A DNA stretch of 64,000 bases from Bacillota bacterium (GCA_030530285.1 JAUMVD010000003.1:1-64000); one strand, 5' to 3'; shown: positions 18,363 through 26,151, numbered from the stretch's first letter. Program-made: numbers and translations. The notes: generated by a model not told the origin, from the letters alone.

Positions 18363-20402
18363 ATGATAAAAAAGATAATTGCCTGTGCGATGTCCGTGGC
18401 TTTTGCCTTCGGACTGACAGCATGCGGCGGAAGCGATTACGGCGAGTCCTATGATAATTACGCTGCCAATATCGACACTGCGTACGTGAAGGAAGTCGCT
18501 GAAACACTGGGCAGCTTCGGTGACGATGAAGTGATGGGCATGAGATCTGCCGGCTCACCAGCCGAGAAGCAGGCCTGCGACTATCTGCAGCAGGAGATGA
18601 AGAATATAGGTCTTCAGAATATTGAAGTCGAGGAAGCGACTGTCGATGGCTGGACGTTTAAAGGCGCCAATATCACCTTCACCAATGCCAAGGGCGAAGA
18701 ACAGAAAATCGATCTTGGCGGATATCAGACGACGCTCCAGGCGGATAACGGGGAGTGCGAGCTGGTATATGTGGACAGAGGCACAGCAGACAACTACAAA
18801 GATCTGGATGTAACGGACAAGCTGGTGCTCTTTGACATCAATCAGGAAGAAGACTGGTGGATCAATTATCCGGCTTATCAGGCCAAGGTCAAGGGAGCAA
18901 AGGCTGCAATAGCCATGCGCGAGTTTGTAGAGGAGGCCGATGACAGAGTAGGCGTGCAGGATGTGTGCGGACCTGCCGATGCGCCGGCTCTGGCCATAAG
19001 CAATAAAGATTCGAAGGCTTTGCAAAAGGCAATTGAGGCATCTGGAGGAGATTCCATTAAGGTCACGTTGAATTGTGACTCTCAGGTTACAGAAAACGTG
19101 AAGACGCACAATCTCCACGGAGAGATCCCAGGGAAGACGGATGAAACGATCTTCGTGTTCTCGCATATGGACGGATATTTCCATTCCGATTATGATGATG
19201 CATTCGGATGCGGGGTGTCGCTGGCAATGGCCAAAGCCATCCTCGAGAGCGGATACACTCCTGACAAGACCATTCGATTCTGCATGCACGGTTCAGAGGA
19301 ATGGGGCCGTGAAGGCAGCGAATACGACTGGTCGACAGGAGCTTATGAGGAAATCATGTCGACGCACCCTGAGTGGGTCAAAGAAGGATTTGCCATCGTC
19401 AATAATGACGGCGGTTATGCCGTCGAAGGCGAAGAGTATTCCGGCATTATGACTTCGGTAGAGCTGAAGAAATTCGTCAAGGACAGCGTGGAACAGCTGA
19501 ACGAAGAGCAGAATTACAGCTGGTCATATGATAATCTGAGCACTTATACAGAGGACTTCCAGTGGACGAGAGTCGGAATCCCGGCAATATCAGCCGGCAG
19601 CGGTGAAGGGACGAAATATGATGATATCGGATATCACTCAACCTACGACAGCTTCGATGCGCAGCCTTTGGATGAGAACGGCACGGCGGAAGTGCTCCAG
19701 ACCTACGGTAAACTGGTATTGGATCTTGACGCGTGCAATGTAAGACCGATGAACTTCACGGCCAGAATCAGGAATTACGAGAAGTCGCTGAACGATAAGC
19801 AGAAGGAAGCGATACAGCCGAAGCTGGACGAAGCATATGCCGCCGCAGATGCTCTGCAGGCAAAGATGACAGAGATTGAGGAAGCAGATGATCCTGATGC
19901 AGCCATAGACATGAATCAGAAGACGCAGGAAGTCTATCTGGCGCTGCAGGATTCGCTGCTGGGACTGGACTTTATCAATGTGGACGCTATCGTGAGACAT
20001 GATATGTATGAGGACAACATCGATTATCTGGATCAGACCATCGACGCACTGCAAAAGGGCAGCATACAGGAAGCCTATGACGAGTATCTATGGGCCGTAG
20101 ACTGGTCATGGTATGATATGTACTTTGACGAGGAAACCTGTGACTACATGAAGAATCAGCTTTTCGAAAAGCGGGATGACACGTGGGGCGCCGGACTGAT
20201 CAAATATCCGCATGCGGATACGGGGGATGTGGTAAGGAGCCTCAAGGCCAAATACGATGAAGAAGGAGCTGATGTTTCCGAGGAAATCGCGGCGCTTAAG
20301 GAAATCAAGGCAGAGCAGGAAGAGTATCTGCAAAAGACCTATGACAGTGAGCTCAAAGGCATCGTGAAGGCAACGAAACTCATGAATCAGTACGCGAAGT
20401 AA
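18363..20402 (+). CDS. M28-family metallopeptidase lipoprotein
   Basis: A predicted surface lipoprotein aminopeptidase or carboxypeptidase of the M28 zinc family. The N-terminus is a type II signal peptide ending in a lipobox LTAC-G (Cys at about residue 20). The catalytic domain (about residues 35-460) carries the M28 metal ligands: SHMDGY (His268, Asp270), YDDAFGC (Asp278/279), and GSEEWG (Glu312/313) with further conserved Asp and His downstream (YHSTYDS, about 423-429). The last 220 residues are mostly charged helix, with no similarity that I recognise. The start is either GTG 18360 or ATG 18363, both within reach of GAAAGGAG; I chose the ATG. The gene is single, with its own promoter and terminator. 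It probably trims peptides outside the cell; the substrate is unknown. Confidence 0.85.
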   Translation: MIKKIIACAMSVAFAFGLTACGGSDYGESYDNYAANIDTAYVKEVAETLGSFGDDEVMGMRSAGSPAEKQACDYLQQEMKNIGLQNIEVEEATVDGWTFKGANITFTNAKGEEQKIDLGGYQTTLQADNGECELVYVDRGTADNYKDLDVTDKLVLFDINQEEDWWINYPAYQAKVKGAKAAIAMREFVEEADDRVGVQDVCGPADAPALAISNKDSKALQKAIEASGGDSIKVTLNCDSQVTENVKTHNLHGEIPGKTDETIFVFSHMDGYFHSDYDDAFGCGVSLAMAKAILESGYTPDKTIRFCMHGSEEWGREGSEYDWSTGAYEEIMSTHPEWVKEGFAIVNNDGGYAVEGEEYSGIMTSVELKKFVKDSVEQLNEEQNYSWSYDNLSTYTEDFQWTRVGIPAISAGSGEGTKYDDIGYHSTYDSFDAQPLDENGTAEVLQTYGKLVLDLDACNVRPMNFTARIRNYEKSLNDKQKEAIQPKLDEAYAAADALQAKMTEIEEADDPDAAIDMNQKTQEVYLALQDSLLGLDFINVDAIVRHDMYEDNIDYLDQTIDALQKGSIQEAYDEYLWAVDWSWYDMYFDEETCDYMKNQLFEKRDDTWGAGLIKYPHADTGDVVRSLKAKYDEEGADVSEEIAALKEIKAEQEEYLQKTYDSELKGIVKATKLMNQYAK

Positions 20403-20423
20403 TGCGGCATAAAAGCTGATATA

Positions 20424-20457
20424 GGAGGCCCCGACCGGCGGGGTCTCCTCTTTGCTT
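20424..20457 (+). terminator. Intrinsic terminator after the M28 peptidase gene
   Basis: An 11-bp stem (20424-20434 with 20440-20450, AGGAGGCCCCG against CGGGGTCTCCT with one G-U pair) around a 5-base loop, followed by CTTTGCTTGT. Confidence 0.8.
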
Positions 20458-20496
20458 GTCTGTTCCCCATACAATTTGATGGATGTTTCCTGTGAA

Positions 20497-20532
20497 GAAC
20501 ATATGTTCAAACGGGGACCGGAGTGGTATAAT
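20497..20532 (+). promoter_or_regulatory. LexA (SOS) box overlapping the Y-family polymerase promoter
   Basis: GAACATATGTTC (20497-20508) is a perfect 12-base palindrome that fits the Bacillota LexA/DinR half-sites GAAC-N4-GTTC. It overlaps the predicted -35 hexamer TGTTCA (20504-20509), which is 17 bases from a perfect, extended -10 TGGTATAAT (TATAAT 20527-20532). LexA bound here would block polymerase, so the gene is expected to be DNA-damage inducible. The expected transcription start (about 20539) falls on the ATG itself. Confidence 0.8.
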
Positions 20533-20538
20533 GCCAGT

Positions 20539-21885
20539 ATGAAACAGCAGACCAAAGACGACAAATTCTATATCTGCATTGATCTGAAGTCGTTCTACGC
20601 TTCTGTGGAGTGCGTCGAAAGGGGACTGGACCCCATGACGACCAATCTGGTGGTGGCGGACCCGGAGCGCAGCGACAAGACCATATGTCTGGCGGTTTCA
20701 CCTTCCATGAAGAAACTGGGAGTCTCCAATAGGTGCCGCGTTTTTGAGATACCCAAAAACATCGACTACATCATGGCGACGCCCCGCATGCAGAAGTACA
20801 TCGATTACGCCGCGGAAATCTACGGCATTTATCTGAGCTATTTCTCACAGGACGATATACACGTGTATTCCATCGATGAGGCCTTCATCGATGTGACGGC
20901 GTATCTTCACATGTACAGGAGCGACGCCAGGCAGCTGGCCGTCCGCGTCATGAATGATATTTACGAGCAGATCGGCGTCAGAGCGACCTGCGGAGTTGGG
21001 ACGAATCTCTACTTAACGAAGATCGCTCTGGATATCACGGCCAAACACTCGCCTGATTTCATCGGATTTCTGGATGAAGAAACCTACAGGAAGACTTTGT
21101 GGAATCATCGTCCGCTTACCGATTTCTGGCGCATCGGACCGGGAACTGTCAGGCGCCTCGAGAAGATCGGGATCTATGACATGGAAGGGATCGCAAAAGC
21201 AGATCCGGAGCTTTTGTATAAGATCTTCGGCGTGGACGCGGAGCTTTTGATCGATCACGCCTGGGGGATCGAACCGGTCACGATTCATGACATCAAATCA
21301 TATAGGCCAAAGGCCAATTCTCTGTCCAACGGGCAGGTGCTCATGCGGGACTACACCTTTACGGAGGGCAAGACCATCATCCGGGAAATGACGGATCAGC
21401 TGTGTCTGGAACTGGTCAGCAAAAACCTCGTTACGGACTCCGTGACGATTTCTGTGGGATACGCCCGGTCAGGTCAGGAAAATGGCAACATCAATCTGCG
21501 GGACGGAAGTTACGGCATGCGGGATGGCGGTACGGTCAGATTCGAAGGCGGCAGTTCAGAGGAGTCGGTCATCGTGCCGGAAGTCGTGAAGCTATACGAG
21601 CGGGTCATGGATCACAGCCGTGATATTCGCAGGGTCACGATTTCCTGCAATAACGTGAGACGGGACGAGGGCTACAGGCAGATCAGTCTGTTTGATATTG
21701 CCGAGTCTTCCCACAGCAAGGATAAGCAGGAAGTGCTGGAAAAAGATAAAAAGATCCAGCAGGCGGTGATTGGCATCAAACAGAAATACGGTAAAAACGC
21801 CATGGTCAAAGGCATGAATATGCACGAAGAATCAACCGGTCTGGAGCGAAACAGACAGATAGGAGGACATAAGAGTGGAGAATAA
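20539..21885 (+). CDS. Y-family DNA polymerase (UvrX/UmuC-like), SOS type
   Basis: An error-prone translesion polymerase, about 448 residues. Catalytic motifs are intact: CIDLKSFYASVECV (about residues 13-26) with the first Asp, and VYSIDEAFIDV (about 111-121) with the Asp-Glu pair; the little-finger region follows from about residue 260. It is closest in style to B. subtilis UvrX/YqjW, as judged by DPERSDKTICLAVSPSMKKLGV and the C-terminal KGMNMHEESTGLERNRQIGG. An upstream in-frame ATG (20452) exists, but 20539 puts the start at the family position. No ribosome binding site precedes it, and the -10 box ends 6 bases upstream, so the mRNA may be leaderless. A LexA box overlaps the promoter. 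The downstream YolD-like gene overlaps by 11 bases. Confidence 0.9.
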   Translation: MKQQTKDDKFYICIDLKSFYASVECVERGLDPMTTNLVVADPERSDKTICLAVSPSMKKLGVSNRCRVFEIPKNIDYIMATPRMQKYIDYAAEIYGIYLSYFSQDDIHVYSIDEAFIDVTAYLHMYRSDARQLAVRVMNDIYEQIGVRATCGVGTNLYLTKIALDITAKHSPDFIGFLDEETYRKTLWNHRPLTDFWRIGPGTVRRLEKIGIYDMEGIAKADPELLYKIFGVDAELLIDHAWGIEPVTIHDIKSYRPKANSLSNGQVLMRDYTFTEGKTIIREMTDQLCLELVSKNLVTDSVTISVGYARSGQENGNINLRDGSYGMRDGGTVRFEGGSSEESVIVPEVVKLYERVMDHSRDIRRVTISCNNVRRDEGYRQISLFDIAESSHSKDKQEVLEKDKKIQQAVIGIKQKYGKNAMVKGMNMHEESTGLERNRQIGGHKSGE

Positions 21886-22084
21886 AAACGCGGCTGGAAA
21901 TAACGGCTCGGCCGGAAATAACGAGCATCAAAACCGCTGGCCTGCCAGCAGACCGCATAAATATCCGCCCATGCCCATCGAGCAGCGGGCCAAACAGTTC
22001 ATGCCCTTTGCCGCGGTGACGGGGCTTGACAGAGCCCTTCGGAAGAAGGCTCTCGAGATGGCCGGCCGGGACAATGTTGAATAA
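21875..22084 (+). CDS. YolD-like small protein
   Basis: A 69-residue protein resembling the YolD family that is regularly encoded next to UvrX-type Y-family polymerases in Bacillota. The visible match is PMPIEQRAKQFMPFAAVTGLDRAL (about residues 28-51), comparable with the usual M-x-x-x-x-RAAQFAPFAAL-x-GYDAAI pattern. Its role is unknown; a part in translesion synthesis is inferred from neighbourhood only. The GTG start has AGGAGG 8 bases upstream and overlaps the polymerase by 11 bases. Most YolD-like proteins continue past this point; this one stops early, at a duplicated 16-base sequence (GAATAACCTCTTTGAT then GAATAACCTCTTTAAC), so it may be shortened. Confidence 0.7.
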   Translation: MENKNAAGNNGSAGNNEHQNRWPASRPHKYPPMPIEQRAKQFMPFAAVTGLDRALRKKALEMAGRDNVE

Positions 22085-22236
22085 CCTCTTTGATGAATAA
22101 CCTCTTTAACCAAAAGCGATAATGTGTTATACTCGGAGACGTGGTAAGACAAGCGTTGTTGATGAAATAAACGGATTACACGGGAATCATATGCTGATTG
22201 TACGAAAACCGTATGCAGATTATCCGGTGATCATAT

Positions 22237-22310
22237 GCGGATGTAGTTTAGTGGTAAAATATCAGCTTCCCAAGCTGAGGTTGGGGGTTCGATTCCCCTC
22301 ATCCGCTCCA
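22237..22310 (+). tRNA. tRNA-Gly (anticodon CCC)
   Basis: The acceptor stem GCGGATG/CATCCGC closes the cloverleaf, with discriminator T and an encoded CCA (22308-22310). The anticodon stem TCAGC/GCTGA encloses TTCCCAA, giving anticodon CCC, which reads GGG (Gly). The T-arm is GGGGGTTCGATTCCCCTC with the normal TTCGATT loop. A clean terminator follows. I could not define a strong promoter. Confidence 0.95.
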
Positions 22311-22316
22311 GAAAAC

Positions 22317-22342
22317 AAAGAGGACCGGAAGGTCCTCTTTTT
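22317..22342 (+). terminator. Intrinsic terminator after tRNA-Gly
   Basis: A perfect 10-bp stem AAAGAGGACC (22317-22326) / GGTCCTCTTT (22331-22340) with a GGAA tetraloop and T run. Confidence 0.9.
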
Positions 22343-22801
22343 GCGTTCATATAGCGCAGGGAATCGAACCCTGGTCCATCACGTATTTGGCCGCGAGTTT
22401 ACCACGTATCTGGCCGCGAGGCCTATTATCCATCACGTATTTGACCGCGAGGTTACCACGTATCTGGCCGTGAGGCCTACTATCCATCACGTATTTTGTC
22501 ATGAATATAAGCTGATTCGCGCTGCGGGCCCGTTTTCCACCGATTTCTTGTTTTTTCCTTCTATCCGGTGTAGCGATTTGCTGATTTTACACCGCAGATG
22601 GCGCCATAGGCCTAATCCGGAGGGGTTATTCGATGCTGCGCACGATTCGCATAAAAACAACTCCACCGATAACCTCTGCAGACCGCATGATTAAAATATT
22701 TCGGTGGAAATCGGCAGGAAAACAGTGGTACACTTATAATGGATGACGTAGGATATAGATGACGCACCATATGAAGGGACAAGCAGAGGTGGCTGGAAAT
22801 T
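22343..22801. other. Gene-free stretch with a tRNA fragment and repeats
   Basis: About 460 bases with no convincing gene. It holds a 17-base T-arm-like sequence (22357-22373), a 54-bp tandem repeat (22376-22500), a hairpin CGGTGTA (22566-22572) / TACACCG (22588-22594), three copies of a CCACCGA motif (22537, 22663 and inverted at 22701-22710), and a TATAAT at 22735-22740 that may be the -10 box of the membrane-protein gene. A long open frame crosses tRNA-Gly and the repeats and is not credible as a gene. Confidence 0.6.
22376..22500 (+). repeat. 54-bp tandem repeat, 2.3 copies, each made of two similar halves
   Basis: Unit 1 is 22376-22429, unit 2 is 22430-22483, and a partial unit 3 runs from 22484 to about 22500. 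Each unit starts with CCATCACGTATTTG and has a second half, CACGTATCTGGCCG, so the core CACGTAT-Y/T-TGGCCGCGAG recurs about every 27 bases, five times in all. Units 1 and 2 differ at only a few positions. The spacing and lack of unique spacers rule out a CRISPR array. Confidence 0.85.
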
Positions 22802-23236
22802 ATGAAGCGTTCATATGAAAAATACACAAAGTTCATCTTAGGGAGTGTCGGAGCAGGTTTTCTCATTCTGGCAATCCTTATGATACTTGATATCGGGACG
22901 ATTCCCATCATCATATATGCGGCAGCATTCCTGGCGGCAGTATTTCTCATTAGCAAAAGGGAAAAATCACTGTTCCCTCAGTGGGAGGGGTTGAGGTGGC
23001 GCGTACCCAGCGTGCAGATTGTGTTTTTGATTGGTGTTTTCATAGGCCTGCTGATTGTAGAAAATCTATTGGACACAGATTCGCCGCTTTTGATGTTCGG
23101 TGTCTTCCTTGCAGGGATTCTGGCACCGCTGCAAAACTATCGCAACGCAAAGAAGTATCACATGGATGAGCTTCATTCCATAGAAGAGTTAAAGCAGAAA
23201 TATCCTGAGGCTTCAGAGAATATGGTCATCAGATAA
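22802..23236 (+). CDS. Small integral membrane protein of unknown function
   Basis: A 144-residue protein with four predicted membrane segments arranged as two hairpins: about residues 11-29 and 31-50, then about 70-86 and 95-109 (SPLLMFGVFLAGILAPL). A charged C-terminal tail (about 110-144) should face the cytosol. I recognise no family. A weak GAGGTGG lies 5' of the ATG, and a TATAAT at 22735-22740 may be its -10 box. It is followed 30 bases later by a glyoxalase-fold gene in the same direction. Confidence 0.6.
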   Translation: MKRSYEKYTKFILGSVGAGFLILAILMILDIGTIPIIIYAAAFLAAVFLISKREKSLFPQWEGLRWRVPSVQIVFLIGVFIGLLIVENLLDTDSPLLMFGVFLAGILAPLQNYRNAKKYHMDELHSIEELKQKYPEASENMVIR

Positions 23237-23266
23237 CATAGTATGAAACATAGAGGAGGAAGCGAG

Positions 23267-23614
23267 ATGAAATTTTTACATGTAACGATTCAGACGAATC
23301 AGTTTGAGAAGGAAATCGAATTCTATGAGAAGGAAGTCGGTTTGACTATCCAGAGGGACATGCGTCCAAAAAAAGATCTGGTATTCCTGGCAAATGGCAG
23401 CGGGGAGACCTGTGTTGAGGTGATCCGCGCGGATGAAGCGGACACATCCGGAAATCCGCATTTATCCATTGGGTTTCAGGCAGAAGATGTGACGGCCAAA
23501 CATGAGGAGATGGCCGCGGCAGGATATCAGGTGACACCGATGATTTCACCGATGCCGGGCGTGCAATTTTTCTTTGTGACGGACCCGGCAGGAGTAAACG
23601 TGCAGTTCATATAA
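23267..23614 (+). CDS. VOC-family (glyoxalase/dioxygenase fold) protein
   Basis: A 115-residue single-domain vicinal-oxygen-chelate protein. Signs are the opening MKFLHVTIQTNQFEKEIEFY (a possible metal His at residue 4 or so), the mid-protein ETCVEVIR, PHLSIGFQ (a second possible ligand His) and the closing FFFVTDPAGVNVQFI, where family members have the last Glu ligand but this one shows Gln. The fold call is secure; the activity is not, because the canonical terminal Glu is replaced. The ATG at 23267 follows GAGGAGGA by 6 bases; an in-frame ATG at 23243 has no such site. Confidence 0.8.
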   Translation: MKFLHVTIQTNQFEKEIEFYEKEVGLTIQRDMRPKKDLVFLANGSGETCVEVIRADEADTSGNPHLSIGFQAEDVTAKHEEMAAAGYQVTPMISPMPGVQFFFVTDPAGVNVQFI

Positions 23615-23661
23615 AGCAATCGAGAAAGTGATTGAGAAAGCAATTGAGAAAGCAATTAAGG
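23614..23661 (+). repeat. 12-bp tandem repeat, four copies
   Basis: Four consecutive near-identical 12-mers: AAGCAATCGAGA, AAGTGATTGAGA, AAGCAATTGAGA and AAGCAATTAAGG. The array begins at the stop codon of the VOC gene and ends just before the ribosome binding site of the next small gene. Copy number could vary between strains by slippage and would change that gene's leader. Confidence 0.85.
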
Positions 23662-23676
23662 TAGAAAGGAGTCATT

Positions 23677-23859
23677 ATGGCAGCAAGAGTTACAGCAGCA
23701 GTGCCTGTTTTTAAGAACAGCCCGAACAGAAAAGAAGTCAAGCAGATGGGTGAGGTCGCCGGCGCGATCGTGGGGAATCATGCGTGGAGCGCCGAGCTTA
23801 CACATGTGAAAACGACGCACGGACCTATGGACGTCAGGATTTGGAGAAGGGTAAAGTAA
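23677..23859 (+). CDS. Short hypothetical protein (60 residues)
   Basis: A 60-residue basic protein starting MAARVTAAVPVFKNSPNRKE and ending in MDVRIWRRVK. I recognise no family and no membrane segment. An AAAGGAG site sits at the right distance from the ATG, and the gene ends 5 bases before a DUF2185 (immunity-like) gene, so the two look co-transcribed. The 12-bp tandem repeat lies in its leader. It could be a small partner or a remnant of a longer protein. Confidence 0.5.
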   Translation: MAARVTAAVPVFKNSPNRKEVKQMGEVAGAIVGNHAWSAELTHVKTTHGPMDVRIWRRVK

Positions 23860-23864
23860 CGACG

Positions 23865-24323
23865 ATGATCAACAAAAACGACTATGTCGTAGTATCCCGA
23901 AAAGCCTTAGAACAGGGACATATCGGATTCATATACCGCGACAGAAGCAGTTCCGCTCATGATTCCGGCTGGCGCATGATGTACGATAAGGATGAAAACC
24001 GGCTGGATCTGGCAAACCCGGATAAGGTCTACGCATGCGACATCAAGAAGCTGCTGAAATACTTCACGGATCTGGCAGAAATCATCAAAAGCAGAACCTT
24101 TTCCGTATGGCAAAAGCAGGAGGATCAGTGGCAGCTTTTGGGTCGGGATAAGGAACTGGAACTTGTGCCTCACCGGATGACCGGCAAGACGAAGTATGTA
24201 GCGCTGATGACCAGACAAGGAGGAGGCGCCATCATCACGGCCGATCCAAAGGATTTGAGACATGGCAGAAAGGTCGAAGACTGGGAAATGCTTTTGCCGG
24301 ATGATGTATTCGAGAAATCATGA
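23865..24323 (+). CDS. DUF2185 (Imm33-like) domain protein
   Basis: A 152-residue cytosolic protein. Its N-terminal half (about residues 5-72) matches the DUF2185/Imm33 pattern: YVVVSRKALEQGHIGFIYRD, then DSGWRMMYD, then a run ending in VYACDIKKLLKY. The C-terminal half (about 80-152) is a second small alpha/beta region that I do not recognise. DUF2185 proteins occur as immunity proteins in polymorphic-toxin loci and also as orphans; no toxin gene is visible beside it. The ATG 23865 is chosen because the match begins directly after it. A terminator follows. Confidence 0.65.
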   Translation: MINKNDYVVVSRKALEQGHIGFIYRDRSSSAHDSGWRMMYDKDENRLDLANPDKVYACDIKKLLKYFTDLAEIIKSRTFSVWQKQEDQWQLLGRDKELELVPHRMTGKTKYVALMTRQGGGAIITADPKDLRHGRKVEDWEMLLPDDVFEKS

Positions 24324-24341
24324 AATAGAGTTTGAACAAAG

Positions 24342-24379
24342 ACGATCCGCATGAGGTTAGCGCCGCGGATCGTTTTTTA
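24342..24379 (+). terminator. Intrinsic terminator after the DUF2185 gene
   Basis: ACGATCCGC (24342-24350) pairs with GCGGATCGT (24365-24373), followed by TTTTTTA. Confidence 0.85.
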
Positions 24380-24499
24380 TGCAGACGAAACGGGCTGATG
24401 AAGCTGGTTGAAATCAGAGCGCAAACATGGTATAGTTAGCGGTGGCTAACAGAAATATCTGAAGGATCCGATCAAATCAAACAGATGGGAGAAACATGC

Positions 24500-26116
24500 A
24501 TGCTAAAGAAACGGATTGCAGCCATGCTTTGCGTCATGATGATGTTGACGACACCGGTATTTGCGGAAGGAGAACATGCGGAGATCACACCGGACGTGAC
24601 CGTAACCGCCGAGCTGGAAAAGGTGGCTTTATCGGTTGATGAGCCGGGGTCAGGGCCTTTTGCATATAAGAGAATCATCGTGTTCAGCAGTGACGAGGCG
24701 GCAGGAGAAACGCTGGCGGGTAACGGGTTTGGAGCGGAACAGATCACATACTATGAGCCTGCGGAAGAATATATACTCGACTTTCCATCCGAAGACGATG
24801 CGGCAAAAGCGTACGTCAGACTTTCTGACGCTTTTGGCAGAGAAAACGTAATGCCCGATCTTCCGGTGAAGGCGGAAGCCGAACCGTTTACCGAGACAGA
24901 CGCACTTTCAAATTCCTGGGGCGTTGACCTGATGGGACTGGATGAGGTGAGAGACAAGACAAATGAAGCCTCGGCGGAACTGGCTCCGGTGACCGTGGCG
25001 GTACTCGACTCAGGCATCAACAACAGTCACGAACTGTTCACAGGAAGACTGGACGAGGATGCAGCCAGCTTCGTGGAAGGGGAAGCTTTCTCAAGTGACA
25101 AAGGCGGTCATGGTACACATGTTGTCGGGATCATCGCCGACGGCACTTCCGATCATGTAAATATACTGCCGGTTAAAGTCTTGAATGACGAGGGCAGAGG
25201 CGGGTTCGCGGAAGTGATAAACGGCATCTACTATGCGGTTGAACATGGCGCGAATGTCATCAACATGAGTTTGGCTATCAATCTAAACGACTACGGAAAT
25301 TATTGGTCTGACACGGCGGTTTTGCAGGAAGAAAGAGCGCTTGAAGCAGCGGAAAACGGCGGCATCATTTGTATTGCTGCGGCAGGAAATGATTCCATGA
25401 ATCTGGATGAGCTAAAAGTTTATCCGGCTGTTTCACAACACACGATCACCATCAGCTCCATCACCCAGACCAAACAGCGTGCATCCTCGTCGAATTACGG
25501 CGAGAGTGTAGACTTTACTGCCCCCGGCGATCAGATTATCAGCGCCGGGACAAGGGGAAGGGTTGACTATTGCGTCAAGAGCGGCACATCGATGGCAGCG
25601 CCACACATGTCTGCTGCATGCGCCATGCTGAAACTGTATAACCGGGAGGCTTCTGCGTCACAAGTCAGGCAGAAGCTTCAGGAAATGGCGACAGACATAG
25701 GAACGGAGGGCAAAGATAAGAAATTCGGCCACGGATATGTGACTTTCAGCGGCGGTGCCGTTCCGGAGATAACCGGAAAACCGCAGTCCGAGCCTGAGCC
25801 GCAGATCGTCATTCCCGGAACGAAAATCAGCAAGGTCAGCCGATACAAAAAAGCACTCAAGATCAAATGGAAGAAACAAAGCGCCAGGACTGACGGGATG
25901 CGCGTTACCGGATACCAAATCCAGATCGGCACAGATCCGGAGTTTGCCACAGATGCAAAGGCTGTAACCGTCAAAGGCTGGAATCAAGCATCGAAGAAGA
26001 TCAAGAAGCTCAAGAGACGAACCGGATATTATGTCAGGATCAGGACGTACATGAAACTTGAGGATTCCATGGTATATTCCGAGTGGTCAACAATGAAGTT
26101 AGCAAAAACTAAGTAG
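24500..26116 (+). CDS. Secreted subtilisin-like serine protease (S8) with C-terminal Fn3-like module
   Basis: A secreted 538-residue protease. It has a signal peptide (1-22, ending VFA), an inhibitor-like propeptide (about 50-115), and an S8 domain with the full triad: VAVLDSG (Asp about 170), GGHGTHVVG (His about 207) and SGTSMAAPH (Ser about 364). A proline-rich spacer leads to a basic beta-sandwich module (about 445-538) with YYVRIRTYMK near its end. The same type of module ends the neighbouring 1386-residue protein, which suggests a shared location, perhaps on the cell wall. The ATG 24500 follows GGGAG by 8 bases. It may mature or shed surface proteins, including its neighbour; that is inference. 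Confidence 0.9.
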   Translation: MLKKRIAAMLCVMMMLTTPVFAEGEHAEITPDVTVTAELEKVALSVDEPGSGPFAYKRIIVFSSDEAAGETLAGNGFGAEQITYYEPAEEYILDFPSEDDAAKAYVRLSDAFGRENVMPDLPVKAEAEPFTETDALSNSWGVDLMGLDEVRDKTNEASAELAPVTVAVLDSGINNSHELFTGRLDEDAASFVEGEAFSSDKGGHGTHVVGIIADGTSDHVNILPVKVLNDEGRGGFAEVINGIYYAVEHGANVINMSLAINLNDYGNYWSDTAVLQEERALEAAENGGIICIAAAGNDSMNLDELKVYPAVSQHTITISSITQTKQRASSSNYGESVDFTAPGDQIISAGTRGRVDYCVKSGTSMAAPHMSAACAMLKLYNREASASQVRQKLQEMATDIGTEGKDKKFGHGYVTFSGGAVPEITGKPQSEPEPQIVIPGTKISKVSRYKKALKIKWKKQSARTDGMRVTGYQIQIGTDPEFATDAKAVTVKGWNQASKKIKKLKRRTGYYVRIRTYMKLEDSMVYSEWSTMKLAKTK

Positions 26117-26151
26117 TAAAATGCTGTACATTTAAAGAATTGTTTGATATT

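Noticed and set aside
22376-22500. Possible CRISPR array
   Set aside because: The repeats are contiguous, with no unique spacers and no cas genes in the window.
22122-22694. A 190-codon open frame with a repeated Tyr/His-rich stretch
   Set aside because: It runs through tRNA-Gly, its terminator and the 54-bp tandem repeats. The repeated residues are simply the translated DNA repeat, and no ribosome binding site fits.
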